Source of the DNA: Sphingobacteriales bacterium 44-61
GTDB lineage: Bacteria; Bacteroidota; Bacteroidia; Chitinophagales; Chitinophagaceae
Length of the DNA stretch: 64,000 nt
Direction of reading: 5' to 3'
Assembly: GCA_001898405.1 (NCBI GenBank)
Contig: MKTW01000016.1
Coordinates: 62,001 to 126,000, forward strand
Shown here: positions 26,028 to 34,722 of the stretch, piece by piece
Numbering within the stretch: the first letter of the stretch is position 1
How the letters are laid out: every line of letters starts with the position of its first letter
The notes under the pieces: model-generated
The model's database searches: none
Seen by the model: the letters and a program-made list of their open reading frames with translations, nothing else
Told to the model about the DNA's origin: nothing
Translations under genes and position numbers: made by a program

Positions 26028-27698
26028 ATGAGCGAAGCAAAGAACCTGTCGTCTGTAGAAAGAATAAAAATGGCCAGTGATGGACTGCGGGGCACATTAA
26101 AGCAAAGCCTGCAGGATAATATTACCGGTGCATTGCGCGAAGATGATCAGTCGCTCATAAAATTCCATGGCCTGTATCAGCAGGACGACCGTGACAGGCG
26201 TGAAGAAAGGAGCACCAAAAAACTGGAATGGTTGTATTCCTATATGATCCGTCTCAGGCTGCCCGGTGGCTTTTTAAAACCTGAACAATGGATAGGATTA
26301 CACCATGTTGCAGGAGAACATTCAACCGGCACTATCAAGATCACGACCCGGCAAACGGTGCAATTGCATGGAGTGCTGAAATCTTCCATTAAACCAACGA
26401 TCAAAACATTCAACACCCTGTCATTGGATTCTATCGCCACCTGCGGTGATGTGAACAGGAATGTAATGTGCAGTGCACATCCGGGTCAGTCTGCTTTGCA
26501 TGAAGAGATCTTCAGGTATGCTGATAAGTTAAGCCAGATGGCCCTGCCCAAAACGAGGGCTTATTATGAAATATGGTTGGACAAAGAACAACTGGCAGAA
26601 AAAAAAGAAGATGACCCATTATACCAGGACCGTTACCTGCCAAGAAAATTCAAGATCGCTATTGCCATCCCACCCAACAATGACGTGGATGTGTTCACCA
26701 ATGATGTAGGCCTGATCGCGATCATTGAGAACAATCAGTTGAAAGGATTCAATATTGCAGCAGGTGGCGGCATGGGCGCTACGCATGGTAATCCCCAAAC
26801 CTATCCGCGGTTGGGCAGCTTGCTGGGATTTGTTGATTCGGAAGAGAAATTGTTGAAAGCAGTGTACGGGATCATGACCCTGCAGCGTGATCATGGCAAC
26901 CGCTCCGACAGGAAGCTTGCCCGTTTGAAATATACAATTGACAGATTCGGTGTACCGGCATTTATCGAAGAATTGGAAAAACGGATAGGATTTCAGCTGG
27001 AACCTGCAAAACCTTATACGTTTACCGAAAGAAAAGACCATTATGGCTGGGAACGAAATCACCAGGGCAGATGGTATTATACTGTGTTTGTAGAGAACGG
27101 GCGTGTGCTGGATGATGAAAAGCTTCCGCTTAAGACCGCATTGTTCGAGATCGCTAAAACCGGGAAAGCGAATTTCCGATTCACGGGTAGTCAGAATGTG
27201 ATATTGTCAGACATTGAAGAAAAAGATAAACCGGAGATAGAAGAATTGCTGAGCCGGTTTGGTATTATCGGGCACACAGAACGTTCGGGGAATGTCAGGA
27301 AGAACTCCATCGCTTGTGTGGCTTTCAACACCTGCCCTTTAGCGCTGGCAGAAGCCCAGCGTTACCTCCCTGTTCTCATTTCAAAGATTGAACCGATCCT
27401 GTACAAGTATGCTTTACAGGATGAGGAGATCACCGTTAGGATGACGGGCTGCCCCAATGGCTGTGGCCGTTCTTCTGCAGCGGAAATCGGTTTTATCGGC
27501 ACTTCTTATGGGCAATATAACCTGCATATTGGTGGCGACAGGTTGGGTGAGCGGTTGAATACAAAGTATAAGGAGAACCTTGGTGAAGATGAGATACTGC
27601 AAAGTCTGGATGAATTGCTGGGTGTGTATAAGACAGAAAGAAAACAGGGAGAAACATTTGGTGATTTTTCCTATCGTAAATGGATCAGTAAGAACTAA
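26028..27698 (+). CDS. cysI: Sulfite reductase hemoprotein subunit
   Basis: Six-electron reduction of sulfite to sulfide using siroheme and a [4Fe-4S] cluster. Cluster cysteines are in ACVAFNTCPLALAEA (CX5C) and MTGCPNGCGRSS (CX3C) near residues 428-480; two ferredoxin-like half-domains precede each. HHVAGEHSTGTIKITTRQTV and GDVNRNVMCS are typical siroheme-pocket segments. 556 aa. It follows cysJ by 15 nt. Confidence 0.95.
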   Translation: MSEAKNLSSVERIKMASDGLRGTLKQSLQDNITGALREDDQSLIKFHGLYQQDDRDRREERSTKKLEWLYSYMIRLRLPGGFLKPEQWIGLHHVAGEHSTGTIKITTRQTVQLHGVLKSSIKPTIKTFNTLSLDSIATCGDVNRNVMCSAHPGQSALHEEIFRYADKLSQMALPKTRAYYEIWLDKEQLAEKKEDDPLYQDRYLPRKFKIAIAIPPNNDVDVFTNDVGLIAIIENNQLKGFNIAAGGGMGATHGNPQTYPRLGSLLGFVDSEEKLLKAVYGIMTLQRDHGNRSDRKLARLKYTIDRFGVPAFIEELEKRIGFQLEPAKPYTFTERKDHYGWERNHQGRWYYTVFVENGRVLDDEKLPLKTALFEIAKTGKANFRFTGSQNVILSDIEEKDKPEIEELLSRFGIIGHTERSGNVRKNSIACVAFNTCPLALAEAQRYLPVLISKIEPILYKYALQDEEITVRMTGCPNGCGRSSAAEIGFIGTSYGQYNLHIGGDRLGERLNTKYKENLGEDEILQSLDELLGVYKTERKQGETFGDFSYRKWISKN

Positions 27699-27706
27699 AC
27701 TTAGCT

Positions 27707-29215
27707 ATGGTGAAAAATGTGCAGGTGATAACTACAGCAGATAAGCCTAAACAGGAGGTCAATGACCTGTTCCCTGTTTTTTTGAAACTGGAACATTTAA
27801 GGGTATTGATCATAGGCGGAGGGAAAGTTGGGCTGGAAAAATTGCATGCCATTATCCATAATTCACCTGCAACCGGTGTTACATTGGTGGCTGAAGAAAT
27901 AAGTCATGCCATTAAAACGCTGGCGGAGCATCATTCCAATATCCAATGGCAGGAGCGTTCTTTTGAAGAAACAGATCTGGATGGACAGGACCTGGTGATC
28001 GTTGCAATTGATGATAAAGAAGTAAGCAGGGAGATCCATGCTGCTGCTAAAAGCAGGGATAAACTGGTGAATGTGGCTGATACGCCTGATCTCTGCGATT
28101 TTTACCTGAGCTCTATTGTAAGAAAGGGTAACCTGAAGATAGCGATCTCTACCAATGGGAAATCGCCGACTGCTGCAAAACGCATCAAGGAAGTGTTGCA
28201 GGATGCGTTGCCGGGTGAGCTGGATGAAGTGATCAATAATCTTCACCAGGTACGCAACAAGCTGAATGGAAATTTTGAATATAAAGTAAAAAAACTGAAT
28301 GCACTCACCAAAGTGCTGGTGGAGCCAGATAATTTAGGAGAACGCCGCTGGCGAAAGATTGCCAGCTATTCTGTAGGTATTTTTGCTTTGATGCTGATCG
28401 GGCATTTTATTTTTTCATATATCCCCTTAAAAGTTATTGCAGATGAAACGGTATCATGGTATAAGGGGCTTGATAAAAATTTCCATTGGATGTTGCTGGC
28501 AGGATTCCTGGCGCAGATGGTGGATGGGGCAACGAGTATGGGTTATGGTGTTACGAGTGCCATAGTGCTGATGTCGGCCAATGTAAGCCCTGCTGCGATC
28601 AGTGGCAGCATTCATACAGCGGAAATGTTTGCAAGCGGCGCTTCAGGATATAGTCATTATAAATTCGGGAATGTAAATAAGAAATTGTTCAAGGTGCTGC
28701 TGATCCCCGGAATTATTGGCGCAGTGTTGGGGGCTGTTTTGCTGGTAAAGTTTGGCGAATCGCATATCACCTATATCCGGCCGATCATGGCGGCTTATAC
28801 ATTGGTACTGGGAGTACGGATCTTTATCAATGCTTTCCGTAAGGCAACCGTCAAAAAGAAATTCAAAAGGTATGGATTGCTGGCAGGTGCAGGTGGGTTC
28901 TTTGATTCATTTGGCGGCGGAGGCTGGGGCCCGATCGTTACAGCTACACTGATCACCAAGGGGCGTACACCCCGGTATGTAGTGGGCTCGGTAAGCCTTA
29001 CAGAATTCTTCGTAACCCTGGCAAGTGCTTTTACTTTCTTTACACTTATTGGCTTGCAACACTGGCAGGTGATACTGGCCCTGATCATTGGTGGACTTAT
29101 TGCAGCTCCAATTGCTGCAAGGTTGAATGGAAAGCTGCCAAGAAAAGCTTCTTTTATCCTGCTGGGCATTATCGTTATTGCCTGGAGTTTAAGGATATTG
29201 ATCAAGGCTGTTTAG
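27707..29215 (+). CDS. Fusion: precorrin-2 dehydrogenase/ferrochelatase + TSUP transporter
   Basis: 502 aa with two unrelated halves. Residues about 20-210 match the CysG N-terminal/Met8/SirC module: Rossmann LRVLIIGGGKVGLEKL, VNVADTPDLCDFYL, KIAISTNGKSPTAAKRIKE, which turns precorrin-2 into siroheme. Residues about 222-502 form a TauE/SafE (TSUP) permease: TM helices, LAGFLAQMVDGATSMGYGV, and a second repeat GGFFDSFGGGGWGPIVTATL. TSUP members move sulfite, sulfonates or sulfate. I infer siroheme synthesis plus sulfur-oxyanion transport in one polypeptide. The reading frame is uninterrupted. Confidence 0.9.
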   Translation: MVKNVQVITTADKPKQEVNDLFPVFLKLEHLRVLIIGGGKVGLEKLHAIIHNSPATGVTLVAEEISHAIKTLAEHHSNIQWQERSFEETDLDGQDLVIVAIDDKEVSREIHAAAKSRDKLVNVADTPDLCDFYLSSIVRKGNLKIAISTNGKSPTAAKRIKEVLQDALPGELDEVINNLHQVRNKLNGNFEYKVKKLNALTKVLVEPDNLGERRWRKIASYSVGIFALMLIGHFIFSYIPLKVIADETVSWYKGLDKNFHWMLLAGFLAQMVDGATSMGYGVTSAIVLMSANVSPAAISGSIHTAEMFASGASGYSHYKFGNVNKKLFKVLLIPGIIGAVLGAVLLVKFGESHITYIRPIMAAYTLVLGVRIFINAFRKATVKKKFKRYGLLAGAGGFFDSFGGGGWGPIVTATLITKGRTPRYVVGSVSLTEFFVTLASAFTFFTLIGLQHWQVILALIIGGLIAAPIAARLNGKLPRKASFILLGIIVIAWSLRILIKAV

Positions 29216-29240
29216 TATGGAATATAAAAGAAGAAAAAAT

Positions 29241-29285
29241 ATTAGTCTATAATAATTGTAGACTAATAGAAATAATATATGTTTG
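29241..29285 (+). promoter_or_regulatory. Operator and promoter before the TonB receptor
   Basis: Perfect inverted repeat ATTAGTCTA-N9-TAGACTAAT at 29241-29267. A TTG (-33) at 29256-29258 lies in the spacer; exactly 19 nt later the -7 box TATGTTTG is at 29278-29285. The layout is identical to 19862-19906, down to the 10-nt gap between operator end and -7 box. Confidence 0.75.
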
Positions 29286-29292
29286 CAAACAC

Positions 29293-29316
29293 AGGACATT
29301 CAACTGTCCTTTTTTT
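29293..29316 (+). terminator. Hairpin with T-run upstream of the TonB receptor
   Basis: AGGACA - 6-nt loop - TGTCCT followed by seven T. It would end the cys operon, but it also lies only a few bases after the predicted start of the 29278 promoter, so it could attenuate the TonB-receptor transcript. Confidence 0.7.
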
Positions 29317-29323
29317 AAACCTG

Positions 29324-29350
29324 AATAGTATACTAAAATAGTAGACTAAT
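29324..29350. promoter_or_regulatory. Second operator-like repeat before the TonB receptor
   Basis: AATAGTATA-N9-TAGACTAAT: the right half is identical to the perfect site at 29241, the left half matches 7 of 9. No -33/-7 pair follows at the expected spacing. It is 21 nt before the receptor ATG. Confidence 0.5.
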
Positions 29351-29371
29351 AAATTTAAACCAACAACTGGT

Positions 29372-32356
29372 ATGGGCCGCCAAGCAAATACAACGCTTCT
29401 CAAGGGAGTATCTTCAATCAGGCAAAAGCTTTTTGCCCGTGTTCTGTTCCTCTCTATCCCCCTGTCCTGTACCTGTATCTTTTCCCTTGCGCAGGATGCC
29501 AGCCTGATCGAGATTTCCGGCACTGTTACCGATCAGTTGAACAAGCAACCATTGGCTGATGTAAGCGTACAGGTTAAAGGAACCGTAACAGGTACTATTA
29601 CCAATAAGGATGGGGCTTTCAAATTGCGTACTAAATCCCGGTTGCCTTTTACGCTTACTTTTTCATCTGTTGGTTTTAAAGAGCAGCAACTGGAAGTGAA
29701 CAATCTCGGTGCCAACCTCGAAGTGGCTTTGGTAACCCAAACCATTTTAGGCAATGAAGTAGTGGTAACCGCCTCACGGGTGCAGGAAAGCCTGCTCAAA
29801 TCACCCGTGGCTATAGAAAAGCTAAGTCTCCGTGCGATCAAAGAATCACCCGCACCTACTTTTTATGATGCGCTGGAAAATCTGAAAGGCGTGCAATTGA
29901 CTACTTCAAGCATAACGTTCAAGATCCCCAACACAAGAGGTTTTAATATACCTAATAATTTCCGCTTTGTACAGCTCAATGATGGGGTTGATGTGCAAGC
30001 TGCAACCCTGGGTGTGCCGCTGGGTAATTCCATTGGCCCTTCTGAACTGGATATTGAAAGCGTGGAGATCACCCCGGGAGCGGCTTCCGCTTTATATGGA
30101 ATGAATGCCATCAATGGGCTGGCTAACCTTATTACAAAGAACCCGTTCAAATACCAGGGGCTGAGTGTGTACCAGCGTACAGGTGTAAACCATATTGGTG
30201 AAGGCTCTGCGGGGCAGGGTGCGAAGATACTTACAGAATCTGCAGTCCGCTATGCAAAAGCATTCAACAACAAATTTGCTTTCAAGGTCAATCTTAGTTA
30301 TCTGCGCGGTACCGATTGGAGATCCGATACCAGGACAGACCAGAACCCCAATAACCTCAACACAGCCAATCCTGCCTACCCTGAATTGAACGGCCCGGAA
30401 AATAACCCGGCTTACGATGCCTGGAATAAATATGCGGATGATGCAGGCAGCAATGCTGTTTCCATCAGCGGCATAACTTATAAGAACACACCTAATAATA
30501 CATTTCTTGTACGCCGTACAGGCTATTGGGAAAAAGACCTGGTTGATCCAACTGTCACCAATATTAAAGCAGACGCAGCTTTACATTATCGGTTTTCAAA
30601 AAATGCTGAACTGTCTTATGCGTATCGCTTTGGCCAGATGGATGGGATATTTCAAAGAGGTAATAAGATCCAATTAGATAACCTGCGTGTACAAAACCAT
30701 AAACTGGAACTGAAAGGCGATAATTACCTGGTCAGAACTTACGTGTCTATCGAGAACAGCGGCGATTCTTACAACCTGAAACCGCTGGCAGATAATCTTG
30801 ATCTTACTCATCGCTCCAATGCCAGTTGGCGTGATGCATTCAAATCCTCTCTTCAAAGCACGCTTGGTGCTGATGGCAACAACAGTGATCTCGCAACCGC
30901 CATGCGCATAGCCCGTGCTGCTGCGGATGCCGGGCGTGTGGAACCCGGCACTCCCGGGTTTGATGCTTTAAAGAGAACAATCATCGGCATTAATAACTGG
31001 GACCATAAGAATGCTGTAGCTGGCGCTCCTGAAACCGGTGGTGCATGGCTTCGGCAGTTGAGCCGTACTTACCATATAGATGCACAATGGGACCTTACCC
31101 GCTATGTGAAATGGTTCAACCTCCTGGTGGGTGGCGATCTGAGAATATATGAAGTGATCCCGGACGGAAATAATTTTGTTGATTTCTCCAGGCCGGTAGC
31201 TGAACGCAATAAACCTGTAATGGTTGATGGCAAAGTTCCGGACTCATTGGATTTTGGAAAGAATGTGTATTATAAAAAATATGGCGGCTTTGTGCAGGGT
31301 GCCAAAAACTTTTTTGATGAGAAGCTGAAAGTATCGGTTTCATTACGCCTTGATCAGAATCCTGAATTCAGTCCCAAACTTAATCCACGGATTGCGCTGG
31401 TATACACTGCTGCGCAAAGACATAATTTCCGCGTTTCCTTCCAGAACGGATTCCGTTTTCCCGCCATCTTTGAAGCCATCTCTTTTGTGAACAATGGTAA
31501 TGTAAGACGTGTAGGTGGTCTTTCTTATATCAATGAAGGATTGGGCTATCTTGATAATTCCTATACCCGCAGTTCGGTAGAAACGTTCAATGCTGCTGTG
31601 AATGCAGATGTAAGGAATGGGATGGCTGCCAACGCGGCTGCATTAAAGAACAGGAGCCTGCTTGAAGTAACGGCTTTATCTGAAACAAGACCAGAGCGGA
31701 TCAATTCATTTGAGGCAGGCTATAAAAGCATCCTGCTCGATAACCGCTTGTTGCTTGATTTTGATGCATACATTAATCAATACGATGGATTCCTCGGGCA
31801 GGTGGAAGTGTATGTTCCTGAAGCAGACTCTGTGCAGGTGGGAACAGACCGGGCAGTGACCGATATGCTGGATGCCAACCGCTCTAAACAAACGCGCTAT
31901 CGGGTATACACCAATGCAAAGAATAAGTATACTAACTATGGAGCTGCGTTTGGCGTGACCTATAATTTCGGTAAAACATTTTCCATCTCCGGCAATGTCA
32001 ATTACAATGCGATCTCAAAGAATAAACAGAAGGATGTTTTTGTAACGGGATTTAATACGCCGGAATGGTTCACCAACCTGTCGTTTGGCAACAGGGAAGT
32101 GGTAAAGAATCTGGGGTTCAATATTGTCTGGAGATGGCAGGACGCATTTTACTGGGAAAGTCCATTAGCTAACGGTAATATCTCTGCCTACAATACGATT
32201 GATGCGCAGGTGACCTACAGGATACCTGCGCTGTATTCGACTATTAAAGTGGGAGGAAGCAATGTATTGAACAACCGTTATATACAATATGCAGCTGGTC
32301 CTACGATCGGAGCGCTGTATTATGCTGCGATCACTGTAGACGGGTTGTTGAAATAG
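29372..32356 (+). CDS. TonB-dependent outer-membrane receptor
   Basis: 994-aa outer-membrane beta-barrel transporter. N-terminal signal peptide about 1-41 (hydrophobic FLSIPLSCTCIFSL ending LAQ), a carboxypeptidase-like regulatory domain about 48-120 (ISGTVTDQLNKQPLADVSVQ), a TonB-box-like NEVVVTAS, then a plug (VEITPGAASALYGMNAINGL) and a barrel ending in a short aromatic/hydrophobic strand. No SusD partner follows. Shared operators with the cys operon suggest uptake of a sulfur-containing compound, though the ligand cannot be read from sequence. Confidence 0.92.
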   Translation: MGRQANTTLLKGVSSIRQKLFARVLFLSIPLSCTCIFSLAQDASLIEISGTVTDQLNKQPLADVSVQVKGTVTGTITNKDGAFKLRTKSRLPFTLTFSSVGFKEQQLEVNNLGANLEVALVTQTILGNEVVVTASRVQESLLKSPVAIEKLSLRAIKESPAPTFYDALENLKGVQLTTSSITFKIPNTRGFNIPNNFRFVQLNDGVDVQAATLGVPLGNSIGPSELDIESVEITPGAASALYGMNAINGLANLITKNPFKYQGLSVYQRTGVNHIGEGSAGQGAKILTESAVRYAKAFNNKFAFKVNLSYLRGTDWRSDTRTDQNPNNLNTANPAYPELNGPENNPAYDAWNKYADDAGSNAVSISGITYKNTPNNTFLVRRTGYWEKDLVDPTVTNIKADAALHYRFSKNAELSYAYRFGQMDGIFQRGNKIQLDNLRVQNHKLELKGDNYLVRTYVSIENSGDSYNLKPLADNLDLTHRSNASWRDAFKSSLQSTLGADGNNSDLATAMRIARAAADAGRVEPGTPGFDALKRTIIGINNWDHKNAVAGAPETGGAWLRQLSRTYHIDAQWDLTRYVKWFNLLVGGDLRIYEVIPDGNNFVDFSRPVAERNKPVMVDGKVPDSLDFGKNVYYKKYGGFVQGAKNFFDEKLKVSVSLRLDQNPEFSPKLNPRIALVYTAAQRHNFRVSFQNGFRFPAIFEAISFVNNGNVRRVGGLSYINEGLGYLDNSYTRSSVETFNAAVNADVRNGMAANAAALKNRSLLEVTALSETRPERINSFEAGYKSILLDNRLLLDFDAYINQYDGFLGQVEVYVPEADSVQVGTDRAVTDMLDANRSKQTRYRVYTNAKNKYTNYGAAFGVTYNFGKTFSISGNVNYNAISKNKQKDVFVTGFNTPEWFTNLSFGNREVVKNLGFNIVWRWQDAFYWESPLANGNISAYNTIDAQVTYRIPALYSTIKVGGSNVLNNRYIQYAAGPTIGALYYAAITVDGLLK

Positions 32357-32436
32357 CTAAAGAAGTTTTGCTTATCGTTTTTAGAGCAAACGTTAGAGTA
32401 GTAACGGCGTCCCGGTTCCCCGGGATGCCCTTTATC

Positions 32437-32507
32437 AGCCGTGTGGCCGAGTGGTGAGGTACAGGTTTGCAAAACCTTTAACGTCGGTTCGAATCCGACC
32501 ACGGCGT
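32437..32507 (+). tRNA. tRNA-Cys (GCA)
   Basis: Cloverleaf: acceptor 32437-32443 with 32500-32506, D-arm starting at 32446, anticodon loop TTGCAAA at 32467-32473 (anticodon GCA, 32469-32471), T-stem GTCGG / CCGAC around TTCGAAT, discriminator T at 32507. Position 1 (A) faces G at 72 and the top anticodon-stem pair is C/T, both non-Watson-Crick. No CCA is encoded. It sits between sulfur-uptake and sulfhydrylase genes. Confidence 0.92.
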
Positions 32508-32591
32508 CAATTGAACTTTTTATTATGAGGAATATCATCCATTGGGAAATGGAGTTATTTCCTGTTTCAACTACTCTAAACTTATCAACAA

Positions 32592-33506
32592 ATGAAAAAG
32601 ATCTATTTAAGTGATTCAGGGCCTAAAGTATCTCCCGCTGTGTATGGCTTCTGGAGATGGGAAGACACCAGCGCATCCGGCGCTATTGCTATGGAAAAAG
32701 TGATCAACCTTTGCCTGGAACTTGGCATCAACACTTTTGACCATGCGGATATTTATGGCGGTTATCAATGTGAAGAATTGTTTGGAAATGTAATGAAGCA
32801 ACGTTCGTTCAAACGGGAAGACATTGTTCTGTTTACCAAATGCGGTGTCAATATCCCGCATCCTGTCCGCCCCGATATCCGTGTCAAACATTTTGATACA
32901 TCTGCAGCGCATATCCTGAAAAGTGTTGATAGTTCCCTGCAAAAATTAAAGACCGATTATATTGATATCTTCCTGCTTGACCAGCTTGATCCGCTTTCCA
33001 ACCTGGAAGAAACTGCACTGGCGCTGGAACGGTTGCGCACTTCCGGTAAGATCCGCAATATCGGTGTGGCTAACTTTTCTGTTTTCCAGCATCAGTTGCT
33101 GGCTTCTTATCTCCGTGTACCCATTGTCACCAATCATATTGAACTGAACCTGTTGAATACGACCGCGCTCGACAATGGGCAGATCGATTATATCAAGCAA
33201 CGCTACATGCGCCCTATTGCCGCCGCTCCCCTTGCCGGAGGACGTATCGAAAACGGTACTGACCCTACAGCCTTGCGGGTCAATTACAAATTGGATGAGA
33301 TAGGGAAGAAATATGGTGCTAATGTGGAATCCATCGCTGTAGCATGGCTTATCAAGCTCGGGGCACTTCCCCTTATTGGTACGCTGAAGGAGCAAAGGAT
33401 CCGCAATATCGTAAAGGCTTTCGATATAGATCTTGAGCAACAGGATTGGTATGAGCTGTATAATACTTCCAAAGATGAAGCGCTGAATATCCAGGGAAAT
33501 GAATAA
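32592..33506 (+). CDS. Aldo/keto reductase family protein with altered catalytic His
   Basis: 304-aa TIM-barrel NAD(P)H oxidoreductase, closest in feel to YdhF-like members. Of the catalytic tetrad, Asp50 and Tyr55 (FDHADIYGGY) and Lys83 (LFTKCG) are present, but the His normally in the LLH-x-PD motif is Asp130 (IFLLDQLDPL). Cofactor segments GVANFS and the C-terminal PLIGTLKEQRIRNI are intact. It probably stands alone; metZ follows 40 nt later with its own -7 box. Confidence 0.9.
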   Translation: MKKIYLSDSGPKVSPAVYGFWRWEDTSASGAIAMEKVINLCLELGINTFDHADIYGGYQCEELFGNVMKQRSFKREDIVLFTKCGVNIPHPVRPDIRVKHFDTSAAHILKSVDSSLQKLKTDYIDIFLLDQLDPLSNLEETALALERLRTSGKIRNIGVANFSVFQHQLLASYLRVPIVTNHIELNLLNTTALDNGQIDYIKQRYMRPIAAAPLAGGRIENGTDPTALRVNYKLDEIGKKYGANVESIAVAWLIKLGALPLIGTLKEQRIRNIVKAFDIDLEQQDWYELYNTSKDEALNIQGNE

Positions 33507-33516
33507 CATCTCTCCC

Positions 33517-33524
33517 TATCTTTG
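33517..33524 (+). promoter_or_regulatory. -7 promoter box for metZ (TATCTTTG)
   Basis: Exact TAnnTTTG, 22 nt before the ATG at 33547. No TTG at the right spacing upstream. Its position supports ATG 33547 rather than the upstream in-frame ATG at 33499, which overlaps the previous gene. Confidence 0.5.
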
Positions 33525-33546
33525 CACTTCACAAAAAAGATCTCCA

Positions 33547-34719
33547 ATGTCACAGCGCCCAGAAACGCAGGCTATCCGCTTGCAAACAACCCGTACCGGT
33601 GAAAAAGAGCATGCTACTCCTTTATTCCTGACCAGCAGTTTTATATATGATTCAGCAGAGGAGATGGCTGCTGCTTTTGCAGATGACAGCCTTGATGTGA
33701 ACATCTACTCCCGGTTCTCCAACCCAACCGTGGATGAGTTTATTGCTAAAATAGCCGCGCTTGAAGGCGCAGAAGATGGTATTGCCACCGGCACAGGTAT
33801 GGCAGCTATTTTTTCCACTTTCATGACCTTCCTGGGCAAGGGAGACCATATTGTATCTGCTTCTGCAGTGTTTGGTTCAACCCATACCATTTTGACCAAG
33901 TACCTGCCCAAGTGGGGGATCGAGCACAGCTATTTTGATATGACCAGGCCCGAAACGATCGAGGCTATGATCAAGCCTAATACCAAAATGCTGTATGTGG
34001 AAACTCCTTCCAATCCCGGGCTTGATATTATTGATATTGAAAAGGTAGCTGAGATCTGCAAAAAGCATAAAGTGCTGTTTGTGGTCGACAACTGCTTTGC
34101 CACACCTGCTGTGCAGCAGCCGATAAAATATGGAGCAGACCTTGTACTGCATTCTGCTACCAAGTTTATCGACGGACAGGGCAGGGTATTAGGTGGCGTA
34201 GTGGTTGGAAGAAAAGAATTAGTGAAGCCTCTTTATCTTTTTGTAAGAAATACCGGCCCTTCCATGAGTGCATTCAATGCCTGGGTGCTGACCAAAAGCC
34301 TGGAAACATTATTTGTGCGGATGGATAAACATGCAGAAAACGCATTGAAAATAGCGCAAGGCCTTCAAGGCAATGCTAAAGTAAGCCAGGTAAAATATCC
34401 TTTCCTGGAAACACATCCGCAATATGCTATTGCTAAAAAGCAAATGAGCAATGGTGGTGCTATCGTCACTTTTGAAATAAAAGCCGGTATTGATGGCGGC
34501 AGGAAATTCCTGAATGCACTGAAGATGATCTCCATGACCAATAACCTGGGTGATACCAGGACGATCGCATCACATCCCGCTTCTACCACGCACTCCAAAC
34601 TGACAGAAGAAGAAAGAAATGCAGTAGGAATTACACCAGGCCTGATCCGTGTGTCAGTAGGTTTGGAACATGTGGAAGATATCCTGGAAGATATACGGCA
34701 GGCGCTGGAAAAGAGTTAA
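33547..34719 (+). CDS. metZ: O-succinylhomoserine sulfhydrylase-type PLP enzyme
   Basis: Cys/Met-metabolism PLP enzyme of 390 aa. It would combine an activated homoserine ester with sulfide to give homocysteine, using the sulfide made by the upstream operon. PLP Lys in LHSATKFIDGQGR; YSRFSNPTVDEF, ETPSNPGLDI and the substrate-binding SHPASTTHS are visible. The F-G-rich RxxG contacts fit the MetZ branch better than cystathionine gamma-synthase, but MetB/MetY cannot be fully excluded. Converges with rluA, with only 3 nt between stop codons. Confidence 0.87.
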   Translation: MSQRPETQAIRLQTTRTGEKEHATPLFLTSSFIYDSAEEMAAAFADDSLDVNIYSRFSNPTVDEFIAKIAALEGAEDGIATGTGMAAIFSTFMTFLGKGDHIVSASAVFGSTHTILTKYLPKWGIEHSYFDMTRPETIEAMIKPNTKMLYVETPSNPGLDIIDIEKVAEICKKHKVLFVVDNCFATPAVQQPIKYGADLVLHSATKFIDGQGRVLGGVVVGRKELVKPLYLFVRNTGPSMSAFNAWVLTKSLETLFVRMDKHAENALKIAQGLQGNAKVSQVKYPFLETHPQYAIAKKQMSNGGAIVTFEIKAGIDGGRKFLNALKMISMTNNLGDTRTIASHPASTTHSKLTEEERNAVGITPGLIRVSVGLEHVEDILEDIRQALEKS

Positions 34720-34722
34720 GGG

